From NCBI GenBank assembly GCA_946403625.1, contig CAMJAP010000006.1, positions 1-60,687 of the forward strand: a stretch of DNA of 60,687 bases. The letters are read 5' to 3'. The stretch comes from an uncultured Lachnospiraceae bacterium. Its GTDB lineage: Bacteria; Bacillota; Clostridia; Lachnospirales; Lachnospiraceae. The notes below the pieces were generated by a model. That model was not told the DNA's origin. It was given only the letters and a program-made list of their open reading frames with translations, and ran no database searches. How positions within the stretch are numbered: the stretch's first letter is position 1; each line of letters begins with the position of its first letter. Below are positions 29,712 to 38,321 of the stretch, one piece after another. The position numbers and the translations under genes are program-made.

Positions 29712-29746
29712 ATGCGGCGCAGAAGCTAGTTCTGCGCCGCATTTGT
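29712..29746 (+). terminator. Intra-operon hairpin after the binding-protein gene
   Basis: ATGCGGCGCAGAA / TTCTGCGCCGCAT is a perfect 13-bp stem, followed only by TTG. The weak T-run suggests partial termination or mRNA stabilisation, which would keep binding protein above permease levels. Confidence 0.6.
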
Positions 29747-29764
29747 ATAAATGGGAGGATAACG

Positions 29765-30460
29765 ATGTCGGGATTGTTTTCAAGCAGAGCGTGGGAAAAA
29801 ATATGGATCTACCGCGGAACCTTTTTACTGGGACTTTGCAATACGGTAAAGACGGCCGGTGCGGCGCTGGTACTATCCTTGGTTTTGGGGATCATCTTCG
29901 GTTTGATGGGAAGCAGCGGTAAAAAACTTCCGGTTTTTCTCAGTCGCATTTATGTAGAAGCGATACAGAATACCCCGGTTCTTTTGCAGATGTGCTTTTT
30001 GTATTACGCACTTGCATTTTCGGGACATAGTCAGGGAATCATCTTTACCGGAATACTTGCACTGGGAATATATACAGGCGCATACATGGCAGAAGTGATC
30101 CGGGCGGGCATCGAATCGATTCCCAAGGGACAGTTTGAAGCAGCGCAGGCGCAGGGATTTGGTTATTTCGGAAAGATGGTGTATATCATTCTCCCGCAGA
30201 GTATCAAAGTGATCCTGCCGCCGATGGTCAATACGATCGTAAATATGATCAAGAATACATCCTGCCTGTATATTGTCGGTGGTGCGGATCTGTTGTCCTT
30301 AACCTACAGCTTTGTAACAGGAGAAAACACCGGAGGGTCTTATGCTCCGGCATATATCGTCTGCGGAGCGATGTTCTTTTTACTTTGTTTTCCGCTATCC
30401 ACACTGGCAACGATGTGGGAGAGATCTTTGAAACTGCGGGATCGAAAAGCAGTCGTGTAG
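29765..30460 (+). CDS. Amino-acid ABC transporter permease 1
   Basis: 231 aa with about five membrane helices, of the HisM/GlnP family. The N-terminal GTFLLGLCNTVKTAG and RIYVEAIQNTPVLLQ segments are typical, and the cytoplasmic EAA loop (EAAQAQGFGYFGKMVYIILP) that docks on the ATPase is clear. RBS GGGAGGATAACG. It pairs with the next permease as a heterodimer. Confidence 0.93.
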   Translation: MSGLFSSRAWEKIWIYRGTFLLGLCNTVKTAGAALVLSLVLGIIFGLMGSSGKKLPVFLSRIYVEAIQNTPVLLQMCFLYYALAFSGHSQGIIFTGILALGIYTGAYMAEVIRAGIESIPKGQFEAAQAQGFGYFGKMVYIILPQSIKVILPPMVNTIVNMIKNTSCLYIVGGADLLSLTYSFVTGENTGGSYAPAYIVCGAMFFLLCFPLSTLATMWERSLKLRDRKAVV

Positions 30461-30482
30461 AAAAACCGATCAGGAGGATTTT

Positions 30483-31325
30483 ATGAATACATTTGCAAAT
30501 AGTTTGTCCATGTTGAGAGATCCGGCGATCTTGAAATTTTTACTGACCGGTACCATGTTTTCACTGATCATTTCGGTAGTTGCAGTTTTGGTGAGTATTG
30601 CATACGGATCGGTATTGGCCATGCTCCGAAATTACTGTGTGACGAAAGTGACCGGAGTCTTTCATTGGATCGCAAGTATCTATATCGAATTATTTCGCAA
30701 TACACCGCTGTTGTTTTGGATCTTTATCTGCCTGGTATTTTGCCCGAGTCCGAAGTTTATGGATCGTCAGATGTTCGGACTGTCTTCGGTAAACAATAAA
30801 CTGCTGTTTAAGGCATCCGTTGCACTGATCCTCTATACCTCCGGTGTGATCGCCGAGATCGTACGCGGCGGACTGAATTCCGTAGCACCGGGACAGATCG
30901 AAGCCGGTAAGTCGCAGGGTTTTTCGATGGTACAGATCATGTGGTATATCGTTTTACCGCAGGCATTTCGGGCGATCATTCCGACATTGTTAAGTCAGGT
31001 GATCACAACGATCAAGGACAGTTCCTTTTTGGCAAATGTCGCTGTGATCGAGCTGATGGCGAGAACAAAACAGATCCTGTCGGTTGCAAATCGTTACAAC
31101 GGGACCAATACCATCAATGTATCGGATGTCTTTGTATTGTTTGGCAGTGCGGCATTGATCTACTTTGTGATCAACTTTACCCTGTCTATGACAGTACGCA
31201 TGATCCAAAACCGCAGAAGGAGTACATCAACAGTGTTAAGAGCATACGGGGGGAAATATGAAAAAAATATCGGTCACGCTTCCGCTGGAAGAAGAGGAAA
31301 AAAAGTTATTCTATCAGGCGATTGA
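30483..31325 (+). CDS. Amino-acid ABC transporter permease 2
   Basis: 280 aa, HisM/GlnP family, with FLLTGTMFSLIISV, IYIELFRNTPLLFW and the EAA-type loop EAGKSQGFSMVQIMWYIVLP. The last 25 residues (after about 255) are basic, lack homology to the family and overlap the next gene by 68 bp. A slightly earlier ancestral stop is likely. RBS CAGGAGGATTTT. Confidence 0.92.
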   Translation: MNTFANSLSMLRDPAILKFLLTGTMFSLIISVVAVLVSIAYGSVLAMLRNYCVTKVTGVFHWIASIYIELFRNTPLLFWIFICLVFCPSPKFMDRQMFGLSSVNNKLLFKASVALILYTSGVIAEIVRGGLNSVAPGQIEAGKSQGFSMVQIMWYIVLPQAFRAIIPTLLSQVITTIKDSSFLANVAVIELMARTKQILSVANRYNGTNTINVSDVFVLFGSAALIYFVINFTLSMTVRMIQNRRRSTSTVLRAYGGKYEKNIGHASAGRRGKKVILSGD

Positions 31326-32202
31326 AAATGCGAACGATACCTATGATCTGTGTTTTCAGGATCCGTCGGATGTAAAAGATGCAAGTGTGATCATCGGTAT
31401 GATCGAAACCGACAAACTTGCAAAGAGTAAAGAATTGGAATGGCTGCAGATCGGGTGGGCCGGTGCGGAAAACTATTGCAGAGAAGGCGTGTTGTCTCCG
31501 AATGCAATGCTGACGAATGCTTCCGGAGCATACGGCAATGCGGTTGCCGAGCATATGGTTGCACTGACCATGAGTCTGGCAAGTTCGATCCAGATCTATT
31601 TTTTGCAGCAATTACAGCATCGGTGGGAATTGCAACAAAGGATGCGCGTCGTATCCGGAAGTACCGTACTGGTTTACGGTACCGGTGACATCGGAACCCA
31701 TTATGCGCGTATTATGAAAGCGATGGGATGCAGTGTGATCGGGATCAAACGAACCAAAAAATGTAACAGTAATATTTTTGATGAGCAATATATTACAGAG
31801 GAAGCAGAGCAGGTGATCGGTCGTGCGGATGTGATCGCAATGGCGCTTCCGGGAGGCGAACAGACCAGACATATTGTCGATGAAGCAATGATAGGAAAAA
31901 TGAAAAGAGGAGTGATCCTGATCAATGCAGGGCGTGGCAGCACCATAGATACCAATGCGTTGATCGACGGACTGCAGGAAGGGATCATCGGTGGCGCAGG
32001 ACTGGATGTGTTTGAAGAAGAACCGCTGAAAGATTCTCCGCTTTGGGAGATGTCGAATGTGATCATTACGCCGCATGCCGCAGGAAAACTGGAAGATTCT
32101 TATAATCGAAAGAAAGTCGTGGAATTGTGTTTGGATAATCTGTATCGGTACACCCATGGAATGGAATTGAAACATGTAGTGAACAGGAAACTGGCATATT
32201 AA
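31258..32202 (+). CDS. D-isomer-specific 2-hydroxyacid dehydrogenase
   Basis: 314 aa NAD(P)-dependent oxidoreductase interconverting a 2-keto acid and a D-2-hydroxyacid. Rossmann motif YGTGDIGTHYA (about residues 140-150), catalytic Arg in NAGRGSTIDT, Glu in FEEEPL and His in TPHAAG are all present. The substrate-binding half is short and diverged, so no specific substrate can be named. It starts 68 bp inside permease 2 after GGGGGGAAAT. Its place between an amino-acid importer and an ATP-grasp ligase suggests it makes or removes a D-hydroxy acid building block. Confidence 0.9.
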   Translation: MKKISVTLPLEEEEKKLFYQAIENANDTYDLCFQDPSDVKDASVIIGMIETDKLAKSKELEWLQIGWAGAENYCREGVLSPNAMLTNASGAYGNAVAEHMVALTMSLASSIQIYFLQQLQHRWELQQRMRVVSGSTVLVYGTGDIGTHYARIMKAMGCSVIGIKRTKKCNSNIFDEQYITEEAEQVIGRADVIAMALPGGEQTRHIVDEAMIGKMKRGVILINAGRGSTIDTNALIDGLQEGIIGGAGLDVFEEEPLKDSPLWEMSNVIITPHAAGKLEDSYNRKKVVELCLDNLYRYTHGMELKHVVNRKLAY

Positions 32203-32229
32203 CAGGAATTCGGAAAGAGAGGTAATGCG

Positions 32230-33549
32230 ATGGATACCAGAGGACTTTGTCAGTACTCTGATTCAGTCAATGAACTGCTGGCGAGATACGGAGTAAAATT
32301 CGGCATCTACAAAAATAATCAGTTTCGGGAACAGTTATTTCCGTTTGATACGATCCCGCGCGTGATTGGTGCAGAGGAGTTTTCGTTTCTGGAAAAAGGG
32401 TTAAAGCAGCGTGTTCAGGCGTTAAATCTGTTTATCAAAGATATTTATCATGACAAAAAGATCATTAAAGACGGGATCGTACCGGAGGAGTTTGTTTATT
32501 CGGGAAGCGGTTATCTGACGCAATGTGAAAAGGTGATGCCTTCCAAAGAAATCTACACGCATATTTCCGGGATCGATCTGGTACAGGCGAAAGATAAAAG
32601 CTGGTATATCCTGGAGGACAATCTGCGTGTACCGTCGGGAGCATCCTATCCGATGATCGCAAGAGATTTATGCAGAAAATGCTCGCCGCAGACCTTTCAC
32701 GGGAATCATATCGAGGATAATCGCAACTATGCAAAACTGCTGCGTAAAACTTTTGACTATGTGAATACCGGCGGACATACCGTGATCCTGACACCGGGAC
32801 GATTTAACGCAGCATACTTTGAGCATTCGTTTCTGGCGGAGCAGACCGGGGCGCATCTTGCCAGCGGACACGAACTGACGGTGGAAAATGATCATCTGTA
32901 TTTTATCGATTATTCCGGAAAGAAGGAACAGGTAGGAGCGGTGTATCGCCGTATCTCCGATGAGTATCTGGACCCGATGAATTTTCTGGAAGAATCCGTG
33001 ATCGGTATACCCCATATCTACGATGTGTATCGTAAAGGAAATGTAGCGCTTTTGAATGCGCCGGGAAACGGTGTGGCGGATGATAAAGGGATTTATTATT
33101 TCGTACCGAAGATGATCAAGTATTATCTCGGGGAAGATGCGATCCTTAGCAATGCGCCGACATACCTGCCGTTTTATCCGGAAGATATGGATTATGTACT
33201 GACGCATTTTGATGATCTGGTATTAAAGGATGTGGCAGAGGCCGGCGGGTACGGAGTAGTCTTTGCCAATAAGATGAGCAAACAGGAAAAAGAAGATTTT
33301 ATCGCATTGTTGAAAGCGGAACCGAGACGGTTTATCGCGCAGGAAGTGATCGACTTTTTGGATATCGATATTTTGGAACAGGGCGAATTTGTTCCGAGAA
33401 AAGCCGATCTGCGAGCGTTTGTATTAATGGCAGATGAACCGATGGTATGGAAAAGCGGACTGACGCGTTTTTCCAGAAATCCGGATTCCTTTATCGTCAA
33501 TTCGTCACAGGGAGGAGGTTTTAAAGATACATGGGTATTATCTCAGTAG
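32230..33549 (+). CDS. Circularly permuted ATP-grasp ligase (type 2)
   Basis: 439 aa of the CP-ATP-grasp family (DUF404/DUF407). Recognisable blocks: FPFDTIPRVIGAEEFSFLEK, QRVQALNLFIKDIYHD, SGIDLVQAKDKSWYILEDN, VLKDVAEAGGYGV and FVLMADEPMVWKSGLTRFS. ATP-grasp enzymes join a carboxylate to an amine through an acyl phosphate; this family was predicted by comparative genomics (Iyer, Aravind and co-workers, from memory) to form peptide-like bonds together with alpha-E and transglutaminase partners. Exactly those partners follow, with 19-bp and 4-bp overlaps. Product unknown. Confidence 0.9.
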   Translation: MDTRGLCQYSDSVNELLARYGVKFGIYKNNQFREQLFPFDTIPRVIGAEEFSFLEKGLKQRVQALNLFIKDIYHDKKIIKDGIVPEEFVYSGSGYLTQCEKVMPSKEIYTHISGIDLVQAKDKSWYILEDNLRVPSGASYPMIARDLCRKCSPQTFHGNHIEDNRNYAKLLRKTFDYVNTGGHTVILTPGRFNAAYFEHSFLAEQTGAHLASGHELTVENDHLYFIDYSGKKEQVGAVYRRISDEYLDPMNFLEESVIGIPHIYDVYRKGNVALLNAPGNGVADDKGIYYFVPKMIKYYLGEDAILSNAPTYLPFYPEDMDYVLTHFDDLVLKDVAEAGGYGVVFANKMSKQEKEDFIALLKAEPRRFIAQEVIDFLDIDILEQGEFVPRKADLRAFVLMADEPMVWKSGLTRFSRNPDSFIVNSSQGGGFKDTWVLSQ

Positions 33550-34196
33550 AACATTCTGACCGGCTGTACTGGCTGGGAAGATACAGTGAACGGGTTTATA
33601 CAACATTAAAGATCTTTGCGGATCGTTACGATTCGATGATCGATCTGGAAGAAGATGAATATGCGGATTTTTGCGAACGACAGGAGATCCCGAATATTTA
33701 TCTGTCTGCCGCGGATTTTGCAAGGCGTTATTGTTTTGACGAAGAAGATCCCAACTCCATTATTTCGAATCTGACCAGAGCGTATGATAATGCGATCGTA
33801 CTGCGGGAAGAGATCGGCAGCGTTACGCTCTCCTACATTCAGATGGCGGTATATGCGATGAACAAAGCAAAGCAGTCGGACGCACCGCTTTTGGAGTTAC
33901 AGCGGGTGAGAGACAATATCGTTGCATTCTGGGGGATTGTAGATGATTCCGTGGATGATGAACATGTACGGAGCATTATCAAGCTCGGAAAACGGATCGA
34001 GCGAATTGATATTTATGCCCGTATGCATCTGGATAAAAAGGAGATGAAGAGAGAGATCGTCAAACTCAATCGAAGGATCGACAGGACCGGATTACATTTC
34101 AGCAGCAAGCGACTGGCGCATATCAATTATCTGATCGAAGAAGATGTGCTGGATCATGAAGAACTGGTACAGGAGATCGAAGCGTTACTGGAATGA
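33531..34196 (+). CDS. Alpha-E domain protein (DUF403)
   Basis: 221 aa, nearly all helical, opening SVEHSDRLYWLGRYSERVYTT, the signature of alpha-E proteins. Shorter than the usual 300 or so residues. It contains a central insert (EEDEYADFCERQEIPNIY) and ends in RLAHINYLIEED. No catalytic residues are known for the family; it is a constant companion of CP-ATP-grasp and transglutaminase genes. The start lies 19 bp inside the preceding gene, behind GGGAGGAGG. Confidence 0.88.
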   Translation: MGIISVEHSDRLYWLGRYSERVYTTLKIFADRYDSMIDLEEDEYADFCERQEIPNIYLSAADFARRYCFDEEDPNSIISNLTRAYDNAIVLREEIGSVTLSYIQMAVYAMNKAKQSDAPLLELQRVRDNIVAFWGIVDDSVDDEHVRSIIKLGKRIERIDIYARMHLDKKEMKREIVKLNRRIDRTGLHFSSKRLAHINYLIEEDVLDHEELVQEIEALLE

Positions 34197-35005
34197 AACG
34201 GCTGCGTTTTCATTATCGGATGAAGATCGATTTTGATGTGCCGGTCAAAGACCATCGCTTTACGCTGAAATGCCTGCCGAAGGATAACAGCAGACAAAAG
34301 ATCCACAATATTGCTTATGAAGTATTTCCGAATCGCTTTATCAGCCGGTCCTATGATGCTTTCGGAAATGAATGTATATATGGTTTGTGCGCGGAACAGC
34401 ATAATGCATTCCTAATCGATGTAACGGGAGAAGCAGAATGCGGGCGGGCAGAGTATGAATCGGAAGATACGGAAACCGATGCCGCAATCTTTCGATATCA
34501 GACGGATCATACAAGGCCCGGTGCCGGAATACGGGAATACCATAAAAAAATGCGAAAACTTTTTGCGGATGTAAAAAGTTCAAAGGATCGCCTGGCTGCG
34601 GCGATGTATTTTATGCAGCGGTTACATAAAGATTATGAATACCAAAGCGGCTCGACGCAGATCGCGACTACCGCAGAGGAAGCCTTTGTTCAGGGATGCG
34701 GTGTATGTCAGGACTATGCGCATATCCTGCTTTCGTTGTTGCGTATGGAGCATATTCCATGTCGGTACGTTACGGGAATGATGCTGGGGGAAGGTTTATC
34801 CCACGCATGGGTAGAACTCTTTGACGGTGCAAAGTGGATCGCATTGGATCCGACCAATGAAGTCGTGATCGGTGAAGATCATATCCGCATTGCAGTCGGA
34901 AGAGATTATCGGGACTGCCTGATCAATCAGGGAATGTTTACCGGATGTAACGGGAAGGCAAAGCAGAACCAGAATATTTGTGTACAGGTTGAGGAGATAA
35001 GGTAG
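34193..35005 (+). CDS. Transglutaminase-like protein
   Basis: 270 aa cytoplasmic papain-fold protein. The Cys-His-Asp triad is visible: GCGVCQDYAHILLSLLR, LSHAWVELFDG and ALDPTNE. The N-terminal region (1-100) is the beta-rich Bact_transglu_N-type part. Such proteins cleave or form amide bonds, here presumably in the product of the ATP-grasp ligase. ATGA overlap with the alpha-E gene implies tight coupling. Confidence 0.9.
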   Translation: MKRLRFHYRMKIDFDVPVKDHRFTLKCLPKDNSRQKIHNIAYEVFPNRFISRSYDAFGNECIYGLCAEQHNAFLIDVTGEAECGRAEYESEDTETDAAIFRYQTDHTRPGAGIREYHKKMRKLFADVKSSKDRLAAAMYFMQRLHKDYEYQSGSTQIATTAEEAFVQGCGVCQDYAHILLSLLRMEHIPCRYVTGMMLGEGLSHAWVELFDGAKWIALDPTNEVVIGEDHIRIAVGRDYRDCLINQGMFTGCNGKAKQNQNICVQVEEIR

Positions 35006-35008
35006 GAA

Positions 35009-36013
35009 ATGATGGAAAATATACAAACAGAGAGCATCCAGACGGAAGCGGTTATTGATCAGGTGATTCGGATTGCGGAAGCGGAGATGCCGGTGGATGA
35101 GCATCTGTTTATTCAAAAACATCGTCTGGCTCCAAAAGAGTGTCCGAAGGATGCACCGCGGATCTGCGTGGTTACGGGGATTCATGGGGATGAGCTGGAA
35201 GGGCAGTATGTTTGTTATGAACTGGCGAGACGTATTTTGGAAGAACCGGAACGATTGAAAGGTATCGTGGATATTTATCCGGCGATGAATCCGATCGGTA
35301 TTGATTCCATCAGCCGCGGCATTCCGGCATTTGATCTGGATATGAATCGTATCTTTCCGGGAAACCGTGACGGAGATATGAATGAATATATGGCATCGAA
35401 GATCTTGAAAGACTGTGCGGGAGCATCGCTGTGCCTGGATATTCATGCCAGCAATATTTTTTTGACGGAAGTTCCGCAGATCCGCATCAATGAAATGCAT
35501 AAGGATCTGCTGGTTCCGCTTGCGCAGGATTCCAATATGGATCTGGTGTGGGTGCACGGAAACAGTACGGTTCTGGAATCTACTTTTGCATACAGTCTGA
35601 ATTCGATCCATGTTCCTACACTGGTGATCGAGATGGGCGTGGGAATGCGTATCACGCGGGAATACGGTCTGCAGATGACGGACGGTATTTTTTCGTTAAT
35701 GAAAAAGCTGGGAATCTGGAGCGGAATCGTGAAGAAGGTAGGCAAGTCGGTGATCGCGTATGATCAGAAAGGCGATGATGTTTATTATCTGAATGCTCCG
35801 ATCTCCGGGGTGTATGTAAAAGAGTGTGAGCATGGAACGATGGTGGAAAAAGGTCAGAGGATCGGAAGTATCATCGATCCGTTGGGCGGTAAAGTGCTGG
35901 CGCATATCGAAGCGCCGGGCGACGGCTGGCTGTTTACGACCAGAGAGTACCCGATCGTGGAAGAAGGTTCTTTGATGGGAAGGATATTGAAAAAGGAAGT
36001 GTACGCAGGATGA
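35009..36013 (+). CDS. AstE/aspartoacylase-family zinc deacylase (intact)
   Basis: 334 aa of the succinylglutamate desuccinylase/aspartoacylase family (M14-like). Zinc ligands are in place: His59 and Glu62 in GIHGDELEG, and His146 in LDIHASN, plus NPIGIDSISR and DLDMNRIFPG substrate segments. These enzymes hydrolyse N-acyl amino acids. It is three bases after the transglutaminase gene and overlaps its paralogue by ATGA. The substrate may be the amide made by the ATP-grasp enzyme, or a precursor. Confidence 0.9.
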   Translation: MMENIQTESIQTEAVIDQVIRIAEAEMPVDEHLFIQKHRLAPKECPKDAPRICVVTGIHGDELEGQYVCYELARRILEEPERLKGIVDIYPAMNPIGIDSISRGIPAFDLDMNRIFPGNRDGDMNEYMASKILKDCAGASLCLDIHASNIFLTEVPQIRINEMHKDLLVPLAQDSNMDLVWVHGNSTVLESTFAYSLNSIHVPTLVIEMGVGMRITREYGLQMTDGIFSLMKKLGIWSGIVKKVGKSVIAYDQKGDDVYYLNAPISGVYVKECEHGTMVEKGQRIGSIIDPLGGKVLAHIEAPGDGWLFTTREYPIVEEGSLMGRILKKEVYAG

Positions 36014-36942
36014 GAGAAGAGGTTTTGTTTCGGATCAATGCATTGTACCGGGATGACTTTCGGGTGAACGGATTCATTTTCGGAGAAGGGGAAGAAAGTA
36101 TATGTATCATCGGAAGTATGCGCGGCAATGAGTACCAGCAGATCTATACATGTTCCCGGCTGATCCGACAGCTGATGCGAATGGAAGAACAGGGAAGGAT
36201 CAAGAAGGGAAAGCAGATCCTGGTGATCCCTTGTGCCAATCCGTATTCCGTCAATACCAAGAAACGATTCTGGACGATCGATAATACGGATATCAATCGT
36301 ATGTTTCCGGGGTATAATGAAGGAGAAACGACGCAGCGGATCGCGGACGGAATCTTTCAAAAGATCAAAGGATATCGCTATGGTGTGCAGATGGCATCGT
36401 TCTATATGCCGGGAAATTTTGTGCCGCAGGTGCGTATGATGAAGACCGGCCGGGAAGATGTGGAACTGGCAAAGAGCTTTGGTTTGCCGTATGTAGTGTT
36501 GCATAATCCGCGTCCGTTTGATACGGCAACGCTCAATTACAATTGGCAGATCTGGGATACGGATGCATTTTCATTATACACGACCAGTACCGGATCGATT
36601 GACAAAGACAGTGCGGCGCAGGCTTGCGCGGCTATTCTGAACTTTATGTCCAAGCAGGATATTCTGGAGCACCGCGGTTATGAAGGCTATATCTCCCGTG
36701 TAGTGGAAAGTTCCTCGTTTATCAGTCTGCGGGCAGAGCATTCCGGTTTCTTTGAAAGCCATGTACGGGCCGGAGCTCATGTCTGCGCCGGGGATGAACT
36801 GGCAGTGATCACAGATCCTTACACCGCAGAAGTGCGGCAGACACTTACCGCGCCGGTAGACGGCATTATTGCATTTTTACATGACGAAACATTGGCATAT
36901 CAGTACACCGCAATGATCAAGCTGATCGCGGACGAAGAATAA
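36010..36942 (+). CDS. AstE/aspartoacylase-family paralogue lacking zinc ligands
   Basis: 310 aa, same fold as the preceding gene (IPCANPYSVNTKKRFW, DNTDINRMFPGYNEGE; C-terminal barrel with APVDGIIAFL). The first zinc motif is SMRGNEYQ, so His becomes Arg38 while Glu41 remains; the position of the third ligand is Met128 in VQMASFY. It is probably catalytically dead and may form a heteromer with its active neighbour or bind substrate. The AstE-type C-terminal domain is intact, so it is not a decaying gene. Confidence 0.85.
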   Translation: MREEVLFRINALYRDDFRVNGFIFGEGEESICIIGSMRGNEYQQIYTCSRLIRQLMRMEEQGRIKKGKQILVIPCANPYSVNTKKRFWTIDNTDINRMFPGYNEGETTQRIADGIFQKIKGYRYGVQMASFYMPGNFVPQVRMMKTGREDVELAKSFGLPYVVLHNPRPFDTATLNYNWQIWDTDAFSLYTTSTGSIDKDSAAQACAAILNFMSKQDILEHRGYEGYISRVVESSSFISLRAEHSGFFESHVRAGAHVCAGDELAVITDPYTAEVRQTLTAPVDGIIAFLHDETLAYQYTAMIKLIADEE

Positions 36943-37030
36943 AGATTGTTCCCTTGGCCATTTGCAATTGTATTCTCCGGGAAAGTTTTATATAATTGGG
37001 AAAATGCGATTGGAAAATGAGGGGACGAAA

Positions 37031-38134
37031 ATGAAAAAAGTGAATCGATATATTTTTGGGGCGATGCTGACCGGAACACTGTTTTTGACAGGATGCAGCA
37101 ACAAAGCAGAGACGGGCAGTGTGGTTACCGAAGAGCCTCCGGTGGAAGAAAGTGCGGTGGAACCGACAGAACCGGTAAGTACGCCGACTGTAACGGAGGC
37201 GGACGATACCGAATCCAAAGAACTGCCGGAAGGAATGGAACCGCAGATCCGATATTCCTGCGCGACAAAAGAGGAAGGCATCGAACTCCTGCTGTCGAAT
37301 GAAGCGTATTATGAAGGTTTTACACAGAACGATCTGGATTATAAGATGCAGATGCATGATGCGCAGATGGAGGATTATCTGGAGTTTTCCGAAGAGCAGG
37401 TACAGGAATTTTCCGAGGAAGATCTGGAACTGCTGGACCGGGCGATGAAGGATCTGGAATTGGAACTTTGGGAAAACGGATATACCCTTCCGGATCTGGA
37501 ACCCGTGGTATTTGTCAAAACAACGCAGGCAGAAGAGTGCGGATCGGCGGGGTATACCCACGGAACGCAGGTTTATCTGGGGGATTACGGTTTTATGGTG
37601 GCAGAGATGTCACCGCAGGGATATGATATATTCCGGGAACTGTTATGTCACGAATTGTTTCATTGCTTGACCAGGAGCAATCCGGAATTTCGGGCGGAAA
37701 TGTATGAACTGATCCATTTTACCGTGCAGGATGTGGATTATGAGATACCGCCTTCGGTGGAGGAATATTTCATCAGCAATCCGGATGTGGAGCATCACAA
37801 TGCGTACAGCACTTTTTTGATCGATGGAGAAGAAGTGGATTGTTATACCGCATTGGTTACAACGAAGCATTTTGAGAACGAAGGTGACAGTTTCTTTCGC
37901 TATATGACAACGGCGCTGGTTCCGATCGACGGAAGTGATGTGTATTATACGCCGGAGCAGACATCCAACTTTGACGATGTCTTCGGTAAAAACACGGATT
38001 ATGTGATCGATCCGGAAGAGTGTATGGCGGACAACTTTGCAATGGCATTGATGTATGGCCGAAAAGGTCCGCAAGGAAACGGGTACGCGACACCGGAGAT
38101 TATCAACGGCATATTGGATTATCTGGAACAATGA
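37031..38134 (+). CDS. Lipoprotein with HExxH zinc-protease motif
   Basis: 367 aa. Signal peptide with lipobox LTGC (MKKVNRYIFGAMLTGTLFLTGC), then an acidic Pro/Thr/Glu linker to about residue 70. HELFH at 207-211 is a classic gluzincin motif in a helix (FRELLCHELFHCLTR), and Glu329/Glu330 in PEECMADNFAMAL could be the third ligand. Surface-anchored metallopeptidase is the likely role; the family is not one I can name. ATG 37031 follows GAGGGGACGAA. About 90 nt separate it from the AstE pair, and it may be its own unit ending at tandem terminators. Confidence 0.8.
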   Translation: MKKVNRYIFGAMLTGTLFLTGCSNKAETGSVVTEEPPVEESAVEPTEPVSTPTVTEADDTESKELPEGMEPQIRYSCATKEEGIELLLSNEAYYEGFTQNDLDYKMQMHDAQMEDYLEFSEEQVQEFSEEDLELLDRAMKDLELELWENGYTLPDLEPVVFVKTTQAEECGSAGYTHGTQVYLGDYGFMVAEMSPQGYDIFRELLCHELFHCLTRSNPEFRAEMYELIHFTVQDVDYEIPPSVEEYFISNPDVEHHNAYSTFLIDGEEVDCYTALVTTKHFENEGDSFFRYMTTALVPIDGSDVYYTPEQTSNFDDVFGKNTDYVIDPEECMADNFAMALMYGRKGPQGNGYATPEIINGILDYLEQ

Positions 38135-38141
38135 GAAAATT

Positions 38142-38166
38142 GGGTGCTGCGGCGCCCTGTTTTTTT
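38142..38166 (+). terminator. First of two tandem terminators
   Basis: GGGTGC / GCGCCC stem (one wobble), TGCG loop, TGTTTTTTT tail, just after the lipoprotein stop. Confidence 0.8.
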
Positions 38167-38180
38167 GATGAAAATGAATG

Positions 38181-38206
38181 GCCCCTAGCGGGCTTTTTCT
38201 TTTTTT
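38181..38206 (+). terminator. Second tandem terminator
   Basis: GCCC / GGGC stem with CTAGC loop and a long TTTTTCTTTTTTT tail. Confidence 0.6.
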
Positions 38207-38239
38207 GAGAACTATTGAAAACTTTTTGAAAAATATAAC

Positions 38240-38268
38240 TTGACATATTATCGAAATGAATATATGAT
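38240..38268 (+). promoter_or_regulatory. Predicted promoter of the 38.3 kb gene
   Basis: TTGACA, 17 nt, TATGAT: near-consensus SigA promoter with a leader of about 50 nt. Confidence 0.75.
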
Positions 38269-38321
38269 ATAACCACAACGGAGATATAATCAAACAGATA
38301 ATAAGAAAGGGGATGATCTCT

